A DNA stretch of 64,000 nt from contig JAFABI010000011.1 of the NCBI GenBank assembly GCA_023426125.1, forward strand, positions 103,249 to 167,248, written 5' to 3'. The notes under the pieces were generated by a model. That model did no database searches and had not been told where the DNA came from. It saw only the letters and a program-made list of their open reading frames with translations. Origin of the DNA: Bacillota bacterium. GTDB taxonomy: Bacteria; Bacillota; Clostridia; Acetivibrionales; DTU013. Positions 44,008 to 53,152 of this stretch are shown piece by piece; within the stretch, counting starts at the first letter, position 1; every line of letters starts with the position of its first letter. The translations under genes were made by a program, and so were the position numbers.

Positions 44008-45384
44008 ATGAAAAATTTTAAATTCATATCGTTCATGGCAGTTGTATTGGCGATAGGGATAGCTCTATCGGCATGTGGAACAGGAGCAGACGTTGAGGGC
44101 AATAACACTGCTGCGGATTCAAGCAGTTCATCGGCGCCTGATGTCACCGGGACGAAAGCAGAACCGGTTGAATTGGTCGTATGGGTTGGAGGTACCTTAT
44201 TAGGGGATGATGATATTGCAAAAACGAAAAGTGAGGATATCATTGGAACGGCTGCAACAACAGTACAAATCAAGGAAGCTTTCCAAAATAAATATCCGAA
44301 TGTAACGTTGAAGTTTGAATATCACGGATGGGCCGAAGAACTCACAGCCAATCTGATGAGAGCCGTTATGGGCGGTGTAGGACCGGATGTGGTACAGGGA
44401 GAATCTCAGGTATATGAGCTGGCGAAAATCGGCGGATTCAAAGAGCTGAATATTGAGGATATCCGGGATGAGATCGTGCCGGGCACCTTAGAGGTTGCCA
44501 TCTATAACGACAAAGTATATGGCGTACCTTTCAGGACCGGAGTTTTCGGATTGATCTATAACAAAGATGTTTTGCAAAAGTCAGGGTATGATCCCGAAAA
44601 GGATATCCCGACTACGTGGGATCAGCTGCTTGAAATGAGCCAGGATATAACGGCCAAAGGTAAAGGAGAATACTATGGATTTATGATTGACGCCGTACCT
44701 GGGGCCGGCAGTATGTTCAGATTGCTTCCATGGATTTTGCAGGCAGGAGGAAGTGTTGGTACGCTGGATGGTGATGTAACCTTTAACAATCCTGCAAATG
44801 TAAAAGCTCTGGAGTTTGCCAGGGAACTTGCGAAAACCGCGCCTAAAGGCGCTGCTGCAATAACGGATGAGTGGGATGCTTTGAAAGTCGTACAGGAAGG
44901 GCTGGCAGCGTTTCAGGTGAATGGCCCCTGGGAAATTGACTGGCAGAAGACCATGAAGAGCAATTGCGGTTATGCAAGACTTCCGGTACCGGAGGAGGGA
45001 CAAACAGGAAATGCGATTGTTTCAAATATTGTGCACTCTGTATTAAAAAATTCTAAGCATCCGGCAGAGGCAGAAGCATTTGTTAAATTCTGTGCTTCAA
45101 AGGAAGGGCAAAAAATTATAATGAGCAATGAGTCAATCATTCCTGTCAATAAGACAATGCTGGACGAAGTACCTGACTATTTGACAAGGAATCCCGATTT
45201 GAAACCTTTCATAGATGAACTGAATGAAGCAAAGGTACTTGCACCCCTGCCTTCCTACAAGAAAAACTCCTCTCAGGTTATGGACCAATGGACCGAATTG
45301 AAGAATGTTATTTTCGATCCGTCAAAAGATTTACAGGCAGGTATTGAAAAGGCACAGCAGGAAGCTGAAAATGCAATGAAATAA
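44008..45384 (+). CDS. Sugar ABC transporter substrate-binding lipoprotein
   Basis: 458 residues. Lipoprotein signal with lipobox LSAC; Cys23 would carry the lipid. A Ser/Ala-rich tether (about 24-50) leads into a family-1-type binding protein (VELVVWVGG; AFQNKYPNVTLKFEYHGW; VPFRTGVFGLIYNKDVL). It captures an oligosaccharide outside the membrane and delivers it to the permeases encoded just upstream. GGAGGG precedes the ATG. Its stop codon touches the left end of palindromic repeat copy B. Confidence 0.94.
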   Translation: MKNFKFISFMAVVLAIGIALSACGTGADVEGNNTAADSSSSSAPDVTGTKAEPVELVVWVGGTLLGDDDIAKTKSEDIIGTAATTVQIKEAFQNKYPNVTLKFEYHGWAEELTANLMRAVMGGVGPDVVQGESQVYELAKIGGFKELNIEDIRDEIVPGTLEVAIYNDKVYGVPFRTGVFGLIYNKDVLQKSGYDPEKDIPTTWDQLLEMSQDITAKGKGEYYGFMIDAVPGAGSMFRLLPWILQAGGSVGTLDGDVTFNNPANVKALEFARELAKTAPKGAAAITDEWDALKVVQEGLAAFQVNGPWEIDWQKTMKSNCGYARLPVPEEGQTGNAIVSNIVHSVLKNSKHPAEAEAFVKFCASKEGQKIIMSNESIIPVNKTMLDEVPDYLTRNPDLKPFIDELNEAKVLAPLPSYKKNSSQVMDQWTELKNVIFDPSKDLQAGIEKAQQEAENAMK

Positions 45385-45529
45385 GTACCGGTGCAAATAT
45401 GACTTCCCGTATAAGGTTTCAGAAAATGCAGTCCATTTCGGCCGGGGCTGGTCGCAAATGCTTTGCATTTGCTGCTCGCCTATGCAAACCTACATTTTCC
45501 GAAAAACGGGAAGTAATATTTGCAGTACT
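45384..45529. repeat. MITE-like palindromic repeat, copy B
   Basis: 146 bp from AGTACCGGTGCAAATATG to ATTTGCAGTACT. It is the reverse-oriented counterpart of 5604-5743. The copies differ mainly in the central loop (AAATGCTTTGCATTT here, a shorter GGCAAAGCC there) and a few bases. It begins on the last base of the binding-protein stop codon. Confidence 0.85.
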
Positions 45530-45668
45530 CCTAAGTAAAGCCAGGCAACAGAAAGTGGGGGTATAAACAACTTATAGCTCCTCTTTCTGTACGGCTGTTA
45601 AGCATGGGTCGTATTTTTCTGGAAGCGTAGCTACTATTGTTCAGATTGAAATGAAGGGGGAATAGAAT

Positions 45669-47561
45669 ATGGTTAAAAAGCTTATGCGAATTTTTATTTT
45701 AGCTTTCTCTATTAGCATGATGTTATCAACGAACACTTTTGCATACAGGACAGACAATGGTGACTTCAATGTAAAGACATACAATGCAACAGGTAATGGA
45801 ACTGCTGATGATAGCACGGCAATACAAAACACAATAAACGCGACACAGCCAAATGGCGGGGATATATATTTTCCCAAAGGTACCTATAGGATAGCTTCTG
45901 ATATAGTATTTCCTGCAAATATGAACCTGGTATTCGAATACGGGGCTGTCCTGCTTCCTGACAGCGGTGTAACCGTTACTATTGACGGTTCTGTCGATGC
46001 AGGATCATACCAGATTTTTACAAGTGAAGCCGATAAGGGGATAATTAATGGAAGAATGCAGGTCATCAATATTATTCCTCAATGGTGGGGAGCAAACGGA
46101 AATGATACCAAGGATGATTACGAAGCAATCATGAGAGCCATTCATTGTGCATCCGGGACAGAAACAAGAAATGTATATTTACCTGCCGGTACCTATATCG
46201 TTTCCGCAACACTGGATGTTACCGGCAAGGATAGGTTAAACATTACAGGTGCGGGTACCGACGTAACGGTTATAAAGACAACATCAGCAACGGCGGATGT
46301 TTTTTATGTTTCTTCTTCTGCCGCCACGACAAGATGGCAGCGGTATGAAGATTTTACAATCGACAGTACGGTAACAAGGACGGCAGGAGCCTATTTTAAC
46401 TTTGTTGGAGTTACGGCCCGGTTTACTATTGAGGATGTTAAGCTTTATAACTGGTACAAGGGTATCGTGTTTGAAGCTTATGAGAATTGCTGGATCTACA
46501 GGACACATATTACCAACCCCGCAGCAGGGGCCGATAGTGCGATACAGGCCGGTAAAACCAACACCGGAGCATCGGGGGCAAATTTGTACATAACGGATGC
46601 TTTTATACGAGGCTGCGATGGCCCTGACGGCGTAGCTCATCTTTACTTGGGTGAACCGGAATCAGTTCCAAAGGCCAACTATGGAATTAAAATACTTGAT
46701 ACCGATGCGGTTTTTGCGGTTGGATGCGATATCGGAGGAGTTATCTTAAACGATTTGTACGTAGCCCCATCAACTCGTGCCGGAAACCTGTATTTTTCAA
46801 ACTGTTATTTTGATGCAACCAAAAGCGGCGCATGCGTGAGTTTTGAAGGTACAGGAGTAAAGCTTCAAAGCTCGTTTGATGCCTGCTGGTTTGCAAGTGC
46901 GGGACAGTTAACGGGAGGAAGCGCTTCAGTTCCCGGATTGGATTTAACCGGAAGCGGTTCTTATGCAGGTGTTCAATTTACCGGATGCCGGTTTTTTAAC
47001 TCCAAGGGTTCAGGCGTAAAGGTTAGGGGTACTTCGGGGTTCAATGGCATGTTTACGGGATGTGTGGTAGAATCAAACGGTTCAGGGGCTGTAGCGGGCG
47101 AAAACTACGGAATGATGATTGATACGGGCCATAACCCTTCTGCACGTGTATATAGCTGCATATTTTATGGAAATAGCGGCGCAGATATATATACTTCTCC
47201 GACTTCACGGAATTATGTAATTGACGGCTGCGATTTGGCGGGAGCTTTGACGAATCTGGGATCGGGGAAATTAATCGGGGACATAGCCAGCGATGCGTCT
47301 ACCGATATAGCATCAGCTGGTACAATTACTGTTTATCCTTACGGAACATATTATAATATTACCGGGACACAAAATATAACGGGGATATCTGCGACATGGA
47401 AGGGGCATGTAATAACACTGAGGTTTACTTCTTCATTGGCTGTGGTCGATGATTCGCAAAACTTAAGATTGGCCGGCCATTTTATGGCGACCAGCAATGA
47501 TACGTTAACACTTATATGTGACGGGGCGGAATGGATAGAAGTTGCCAGAAGTACAAATTAG
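45669..47561 (+). CDS. Secreted right-handed beta-helix protein (pectate-lyase-3 type)
   Basis: 630 residues. A Sec signal peptide (MVKKLMRIFILAFSISMM onward, cleavage after TFA) is followed by two copies of the phage-tailspike/pectate-lyase start motif: TGNGTADDSTAIQNTIN with IYFPKGTY at about 40-80, and GNDTKDDYEAIMRAI with VYLPAGTY at about 140-180. Long beta-helix repeats (GCRFFNSKGSGVKV, GCVVESNGSG) then run to a C-terminal beta domain. It probably binds or cleaves a plant polysaccharide outside the cell, supplying the importer upstream. No catalytic residues can be assigned. GAAGGGGG precedes the ATG. Confidence 0.82.
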   Translation: MVKKLMRIFILAFSISMMLSTNTFAYRTDNGDFNVKTYNATGNGTADDSTAIQNTINATQPNGGDIYFPKGTYRIASDIVFPANMNLVFEYGAVLLPDSGVTVTIDGSVDAGSYQIFTSEADKGIINGRMQVINIIPQWWGANGNDTKDDYEAIMRAIHCASGTETRNVYLPAGTYIVSATLDVTGKDRLNITGAGTDVTVIKTTSATADVFYVSSSAATTRWQRYEDFTIDSTVTRTAGAYFNFVGVTARFTIEDVKLYNWYKGIVFEAYENCWIYRTHITNPAAGADSAIQAGKTNTGASGANLYITDAFIRGCDGPDGVAHLYLGEPESVPKANYGIKILDTDAVFAVGCDIGGVILNDLYVAPSTRAGNLYFSNCYFDATKSGACVSFEGTGVKLQSSFDACWFASAGQLTGGSASVPGLDLTGSGSYAGVQFTGCRFFNSKGSGVKVRGTSGFNGMFTGCVVESNGSGAVAGENYGMMIDTGHNPSARVYSCIFYGNSGADIYTSPTSRNYVIDGCDLAGALTNLGSGKLIGDIASDASTDIASAGTITVYPYGTYYNITGTQNITGISATWKGHVITLRFTSSLAVVDDSQNLRLAGHFMATSNDTLTLICDGAEWIEVARSTN

Positions 47562-47870
47562 CCCAAAAAGCAACCTATTATGCATGAACTCGATCGGGGT
47601 AGTCAATGCGCTTTGATAACGCCTGACTACCTCGAGCTTTCGCAGGCAAAAGAATCAAATTGAAAAGGGGTTATTTGGACATTTCGAAAATAATCCGAAG
47701 ATTACCGCTTTTTATTATACTATCGGGCTGGTTTTGGGCAGCGTGAAAGAGTGATGATAAAACTGAAAAATAATTGAAAGTGCCTTGTCCTATCGTATAC
47801 ACAGGCAACTTTTTCTGCTATTATTAAAGAATGCTGTTGGATACGGTATTATACATAGCGGAGATACGAT
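47562..47870. other. Spacer with long hairpin
   Basis: 309 bases. GGGTAGTCA (near 47598) pairs with TGACTACC (near 47625), with CTCGA/TCGAG flanks. There is no clear T-run, so its role as terminator is uncertain. A weak GCGGAGAT precedes the next gene. Confidence 0.4.
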
Positions 47871-49091
47871 ATGGACATATTTATCAATGTTTTTTTAGCG
47901 GTAGTGGCAGTGGCGGGTACGGTCATATTACTGAAAAAGCAATTCAACTTAGGGTTGATCATGCTCATGGATACCGTATTTCTGGCTGTTATTGCCAGGC
48001 TGCCTGTGATGAAGGCGCTGGAATATTCCTTTAATGGCGCGTTTTCCCCCAGTACGCTGAAATTGATACTGATTTTCTTCCTGATTATGATGATAGAGAA
48101 TATCATGAGAAATTCCGGGATGATCAAAGCCATGGTGGACAGCCTGAAGGAAATCGTCGGAAGCAACAGGCTTGCGGCAGGCATGATGCCCACGATGCTG
48201 GGGCTGCTTCCTTCACCCGGCGGCGCACGCTTTTCCTGTCCGATGGTGGAGGAAATTACAAAGGAAAACACCGACGAGACGAACAAGTCCTTTATCAACT
48301 ACTGGTTCCGGCATGTATGGCTGGATGGGTTCATCCTGTATCCCGGAGTGATTCTTGCCGCTGAGCTTTTGAAGGTATCCGTCATCAGCCTGTTCCTTCA
48401 CCTGCTGCCCTTTATGATGGTCAGCGTAGTGAGCGGCTGGGTATTTGGCTTGTCCGGAATAAAAAAGGAAAAAATCAAAAGGACAAGGCCGGTGGCCGAA
48501 AGCGTTAAAACCCTTACAATAGGCCTGCTCCCTATAATCATTGTCATCGTTGTTTACATATCCCTGCTGAAGGTTACCGGGTTTTCGCTGGAGATAGCCG
48601 CAGGCTCGGTGATCATTGCGCTTCTGCTCATAAAGAGATATTCGTTTCAGAAACTGCTTCAGACCGCCAAAGAAGCATTTCCGGTAAAGCTGGTCCTGAT
48701 CATTATCGGGGTGATGGTGTTCAAGGAAGTGCTGCTGGAATCGGGCGTAATCAACGAACTACCTTCCTTAATGAGCCGCCATGGCATTCCGGTTGCGATA
48801 CTTTACATTTTACTGCCCTTTGCTGGGGCTTTTACGTCAGGTATTACGGTAAGCTATGTTTCACTGGCTTTTCCAATACTCATCACGCTTGGGATTGGAG
48901 ATAATCTCTGGTTTGCATCCGTGGCTTTTATCGTAGGGTTTATCGGAACAATGGTAACGCCGCTGCACCTTTGCGCCGTCATGACCGCCGATTTCTTCAA
49001 ATCCTCCCTCGGCAGCCTTCTGAAACGGATTATGGTTGCCGAGATACCGCTTTTTTTGATTGTGATACTGGTTTTGTTCATCGTATCGTAG
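47871..49091 (+). CDS. DUF401-family membrane transporter
   Basis: 406 residues and about 11-12 hydrophobic helices. The conserved segment LGLLPSPGGARFSCPMVEE and the C-terminal TSGITVSYVSLAFPI identify the DUF401 family, related to ion/organic-anion permeases of the IT superfamily. The substrate is unknown. It stands alone between two sugar loci and is convergent with the Lpl-type ABC operon. CGGAGAT lies 7 bases before the ATG. Confidence 0.85.
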   Translation: MDIFINVFLAVVAVAGTVILLKKQFNLGLIMLMDTVFLAVIARLPVMKALEYSFNGAFSPSTLKLILIFFLIMMIENIMRNSGMIKAMVDSLKEIVGSNRLAAGMMPTMLGLLPSPGGARFSCPMVEEITKENTDETNKSFINYWFRHVWLDGFILYPGVILAAELLKVSVISLFLHLLPFMMVSVVSGWVFGLSGIKKEKIKRTRPVAESVKTLTIGLLPIIIVIVVYISLLKVTGFSLEIAAGSVIIALLLIKRYSFQKLLQTAKEAFPVKLVLIIIGVMVFKEVLLESGVINELPSLMSRHGIPVAILYILLPFAGAFTSGITVSYVSLAFPILITLGIGDNLWFASVAFIVGFIGTMVTPLHLCAVMTADFFKSSLGSLLKRIMVAEIPLFLIVILVLFIVS

Positions 49092-49264
49092 AGACAGGTA
49101 GGTGCGGCAATAGAAGTTTTCGGCACACGCTTCTCTGAGGAAAAGGTTGAAGATATGATAAATAAGGTCAGGATGGGAATGATTTGGCAAAAATTTAAAG
49201 AGGGTAACCGTCCGGTCAACCCTCTTTAGATCATTGGAACTCCCAATTATTATCAAGGCTTTGC

Positions 49265-50881
49265 TTATTTTTTATGTGCTGCGTTATACAATGCCTCAAG
49301 CTCCTCGGAGCCTTGCGATTTCAGCTTTTCAACAAGTTTAGCCCAATCGTTCATGGAGAGCTTTCCTGTAATATATTTGTCGATTTCCTGATTAAAAACA
49401 TTGCTCAGCTTCTGCTCCAGAGCTGTGACCTTGCTCATCTGTTCCGCAGTGAAGGATGGCCATGCCGGCAGGTAGGACATTTTTCCTTCTTTTGTGTAGG
49501 AATCTATCTTTTTTCCCTGTTCTATAAAAATCGGATCGGAAACCTGCTTATAGGTCGATTCATCAATATATTTGGCAAAGCACTGGTAGCCTGATCCAAT
49601 TTGACTCTGGATTGCTGAGAACGGATCGGTTGCATTCTTATTCTGCTCAACAATATCCGCTTTAATCGTCGGGATGCCGTCAACCATATCGTACTCTATC
49701 CCCTCGCGGCCGAAATTTGTGATTTTTACGCCCTCCTCCGTATACAGCCAGTTCAAAAACTTTATAACGTTTTCCGGCTCGGACACCTTCGAGCTGATAA
49801 GGGTGAAATCCGTTGAAAACCAGTCCTTGTTGTAACGGAGAGATCTGACCTTGCCATCCTCGTCTGCCAGCGGAGCGACAATATCAAAGCTTGCGCCCGG
49901 AGAAACTTTTGCAAGCGCCGGATTATAGACTCGGCCGATAAACGAGTTGTTGTCGCACGCGCTTATCATTGTGCCGTTTGAAAGCTTTTCAAACATCTTA
50001 TCCTTGTTCATGGTTGCATAGTCCGGATCCAGTATTCCATCCTTATAAGCCTGTGCCATAAACGCGACTACACGGGTGAATTTTGCGTCTGTAGGGCCAT
50101 AAACATAGGAATCGGAGTTTGGTTCATAGTACATACCCCTCTCCGTATCAAAGCCTGGAAATCCGCCGGTACCCATGGAGTACGCATATTGGCCCAGCAT
50201 ATAGTTTGTACCCCTTCTTGATGAGAAACCGGTCATTTCGGGATGTTTGGCTTTTATTTTTACCAACGCGTCATAAAACTCAGCCCAGGTGGTGGGTGTT
50301 GCAATATTTTGTTCTTTCAACAGGTCGATACGGATGGCATTAATGGGAGCAATGCCGATTCTGTTGTATTCCAACGTCTGGAATCCATACATCTTGCCGT
50401 CGGATTCAAATTTCTTCGTTTCATTGATACGGTCGCTTGCATTTACCAGCTTAAAGTAATCAGGTGCTGCCGCCTCATAGTCATTAATGCATAGCAGCAT
50501 TCCCGTGTCGCTGTACTTTCGCATGTCTTCAACAGACATATTGCTCATTAAATCCGGCATCGTGTTGGAAGCAAGCGTGGAGGCCTTCTTTGCGACAAAA
50601 TCCGAGGCTGGGACGGGCTGAAGCTCCAGCTTGACATTAAGCTTATCATATATTGCCTGAATAACCGGGGAGTCAAGTGAGATTTTTTGTGTGCTTTGTT
50701 CCTGTAACATCCATTTAAGAGTAATGGTTTTGCTGAACATTTTGCCGCCGGAATTGTCGGCAGACTGGGTTGTTTCACTTTGCGAACCGGCAGCGGGCTT
50801 ATTGCCCGAGCAGCCTGCAAACAGCCCCATAACGATTAGAACAGCCAGCAAAAGGGAACCTGCTTTTTCAAATCTTTTCAT
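49265..50881 (-). CDS. Lpl-type ABC substrate-binding lipoprotein
   Basis: 538 residues, last gene of a three-gene minus-strand operon. Lipobox LFAGC with Cys24. The mature part resembles the large LplA/YtcQ-type binding proteins (TITLKWMLQEQ; FVAKKASTLASNTMPDLMSN; GILDPDYATMNKDKMFEKLSNGTM), which accept complex oligosaccharides such as rhamnogalacturonan fragments. AAGGAGATGG lies before the ATG. The ATPase is not encoded here. Confidence 0.93.
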   Translation of the reverse strand: MKRFEKAGSLLLAVLIVMGLFAGCSGNKPAAGSQSETTQSADNSGGKMFSKTITLKWMLQEQSTQKISLDSPVIQAIYDKLNVKLELQPVPASDFVAKKASTLASNTMPDLMSNMSVEDMRKYSDTGMLLCINDYEAAAPDYFKLVNASDRINETKKFESDGKMYGFQTLEYNRIGIAPINAIRIDLLKEQNIATPTTWAEFYDALVKIKAKHPEMTGFSSRRGTNYMLGQYAYSMGTGGFPGFDTERGMYYEPNSDSYVYGPTDAKFTRVVAFMAQAYKDGILDPDYATMNKDKMFEKLSNGTMISACDNNSFIGRVYNPALAKVSPGASFDIVAPLADEDGKVRSLRYNKDWFSTDFTLISSKVSEPENVIKFLNWLYTEEGVKITNFGREGIEYDMVDGIPTIKADIVEQNKNATDPFSAIQSQIGSGYQCFAKYIDESTYKQVSDPIFIEQGKKIDSYTKEGKMSYLPAWPSFTAEQMSKVTALEQKLSNVFNQEIDKYITGKLSMNDWAKLVEKLKSQGSEELEALYNAAHKK

Positions 50882-50934
50882 TTTACATATCCATCTCCTT
50901 TTATTGATTTAGTACCAACGCTTAGTTAACCGGG

Positions 50935-51816
50935 TCATCCTTTTAATGAACCTACCATAACTCCTTTCACAAAATATTTTTGGGCGAAGGGATAAACTAT
51001 CAGTATCGGTAGAACGGTAATAAAGATAACTGCATATTTTATGTTTTGTCCCATAACCGCCGAGTCCGAACCAATCGACAATGCCCCGGCTGCTCCCGCA
51101 TCGCTTCCCAGCACGATATTCCGCAATACAAGCTGCATTGGATACAACATACGGTCATCCAGATAAATCAATGCCGGGAAGAAGCTATTCCAATGCCATA
51201 CTGCGTAAAATAGGATCATGGTCGCAATAACTGCTTTTGAAAGCGGAAGAATAATTCTGAAAAAGATTGTCAGATCGTTTGCTCCGTCAATGTAGGCAGA
51301 TTCATGCAGTTCATTTGGGATATCTGCAAAGAACGTCCTCATGATAATCATGTACCAGACATTTATTGCCGGAGGAAGCACAATTGCCCATAGGCTGTTT
51401 TTTATGCCAAGCTGATTTACCACCATTAAATTGGAAATCATACCGGCATCAAAAAACATTGTGAATACCACAAGGACGGTAAAGATACGGTGACCGTAAA
51501 AATTCTTCCTGGAAAGCGGATATGCGCATAACGCTGTCATAACCAGATTGATAAGTGTTCCAACCAGAGTATATATGATGGTATTCAGATAGGAACGAGG
51601 AATGTATTCGTCACTCAGGATTGCTTTATATGCATTAAGATTGATGTCCTTCGGTATAACCGTGACTTCGCCCCTGATAACAGCAAAACCGTCACTGATT
51701 GAAATGATCAACATGTAATAAAGCGGATAAATGACCAAAAGACAAAAAATAGTGAGTATTATCATCCGAACCGCGGAAAAAACCCTGTCGCCCGTACTTA
51801 CGCTTTTTGTAATCAT
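50935..51816 (-). CDS. ABC sugar permease, LplC type
   Basis: 293 residues from ATG 51816 (AAGGAAGG upstream). Six helices are expected. The EAA loop is ELHESAYIDGANDLTIFFRIILP. The start codon lies 12 bases past the stop of the LplB-like gene. Forms the importer channel with it. Confidence 0.93.
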   Translation of the reverse strand: MITKSVSTGDRVFSAVRMIILTIFCLLVIYPLYYMLIISISDGFAVIRGEVTVIPKDINLNAYKAILSDEYIPRSYLNTIIYTLVGTLINLVMTALCAYPLSRKNFYGHRIFTVLVVFTMFFDAGMISNLMVVNQLGIKNSLWAIVLPPAINVWYMIIMRTFFADIPNELHESAYIDGANDLTIFFRIILPLSKAVIATMILFYAVWHWNSFFPALIYLDDRMLYPMQLVLRNIVLGSDAGAAGALSIGSDSAVMGQNIKYAVIFITVLPILIVYPFAQKYFVKGVMVGSLKG

Positions 51817-51830
51817 ATTTCCGACCTTCC

Positions 51831-52781
51831 TTACCACAGGCTGGTTGAGCCGATTTTTCTGGCCGCCTTGTTTGCTAAAACGATAAGGACCAGAGCAATG
51901 ATTGCCTGAAAAATACTTACGGCCGCGCCATAACTGTAATTTGCTTCAATTAAACCGCGCCGGTAGACATATGTAGAAATAACATCTGCCGTTGCATAGG
52001 TTGAACCGGTGTATAAAAGTATAATCTTTTCATAGCCAACAGATAAAAGCTTGCCGACGGTGAGCAGGAACTGAACGGAGATAACAGGAGCAATACAGGG
52101 AATGCTGATGTTCCACAGCTTTTTCCAATGGCTTGCACCGTCGATGGAAGCAGATTCATATAGCTGAGTGTCGACTCCGGCTAAAGCGGCAAGATAAATA
52201 ATTGATCCCCAGCCGGCATTTTGCCATAATTCGGATGCTATATAAATCGGACGGAACCATTCGGGGCTCGTCATAAATGGAATCGGAGATGCCCCAGCGG
52301 CTTTAATAAACTGGTTTATAAGTCCATCGGCGGAAAGAATATTTACCACAAAGCCACATACGACCACTGTCGACAAAAAATACGGAAGATAAGTCACCGA
52401 CTGGGTAAATTTTTGGAAACGCCTGTTTTTAACCTCGTTAATAAGCAATGCCAGGATGATAGGCGCAGGGAAGAAAAAAATGAGCATCCAGAAATTGATG
52501 AGAATAGTGTTTTTAACAATATTCCAGAAATACGGATCGGCGATAAATTCCCTGAAATACTCAAGACCTGCCCATTGGCTTCCCCAAATTCCCTTAACGG
52601 CGTTATAATCAACAAAAGCGATACCCAGCCAGAACATGGCTCCATACTTAAAAATAACAAAATAGATCAGCGGAAGCGCAAAAAGCATATAAAGATATTT
52701 ACTTTCTTTTAATCTCTTTTTTCGATGTTTTCTTTTATCAATTTTCACAACCTGTGGCAATACTCCGCTGGAAACTGCCAT
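51831..52781 (-). CDS. ABC sugar permease, LplB type
   Basis: 316 residues from ATG 52781 with a perfect AAAGGAGG upstream; a longer frame exists but has no ribosome site. EAA loop YESASIDGASHWKKLWNISIP. First gene of the minus-strand operon. Transcribed from a TTGACA-17-TATACT promoter at 52887-52915, with an operator-like palindrome in its leader. Confidence 0.93.
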   Translation of the reverse strand: MAVSSGVLPQVVKIDKRKHRKKRLKESKYLYMLFALPLIYFVIFKYGAMFWLGIAFVDYNAVKGIWGSQWAGLEYFREFIADPYFWNIVKNTILINFWMLIFFFPAPIILALLINEVKNRRFQKFTQSVTYLPYFLSTVVVCGFVVNILSADGLINQFIKAAGASPIPFMTSPEWFRPIYIASELWQNAGWGSIIYLAALAGVDTQLYESASIDGASHWKKLWNISIPCIAPVISVQFLLTVGKLLSVGYEKIILLYTGSTYATADVISTYVYRRGLIEANYSYGAAVSIFQAIIALVLIVLANKAARKIGSTSLW

Positions 52782-52847
52782 ACTTAAAATCCTCCTTTCC
52801 GGAATTGAGTGCAATTTTGAACATATCAATACAGAACAGATACATAT

Positions 52848-52915
52848 GTTCATCAATAATGAACAGCGTTAATCAATGATGATTTTAGTATAAGACTTTA
52901 TATATTTTTTGTCAA
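52848..52915 (-). promoter_or_regulatory. Promoter and operator of the Lpl-type operon
   Basis: On the minus strand TTGACA (52910-52915) and TATACT (52887-52892) are 17 bases apart. Downstream of the start site lies GTTCATCAATAATGAAC (52848-52864), a GTTC-N9-GAAC palindrome, joined to AGCGTT. The same sequence ATGAACAGCGTT occurs by the divergent promoter. Confidence 0.75.
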
Positions 52916-52992
52916 TGGGACAAATAAAAAAAACCACAATGCTATTTCTTTATAAATACCTGCGGATCCCCAAATAAAAATAGATAAAGGTA

Positions 52993-53052
52993 TTGACTAT
53001 TTGATATAATCCATTATACTTAATATATGAACAGCGTTCTAAATTAATGAAC
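52993..53052 (+). promoter_or_regulatory. Promoter and operator of the DapA-like/glycosidase operon
   Basis: TTGACT (52993-52998) and TATACT (53015-53020) are 16 bases apart. Just downstream are ATGAACAGCGTT (53027-53038) and the palindrome GTTCTAAATTAATGAAC (53036-53052), same length and ends as the one at 52848. An IclR protein encoded at 56858 is the nearest candidate regulator. Confidence 0.7.
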
Positions 53053-53152
53053 TATACGATGCCATATTGCAACGACAAATAAATATGAAATTGGACTCCG
53101 CATTTTGTTCCGGTGGTATGGTTTATTTATTTTAGAAGGGAAAATTAGGATT

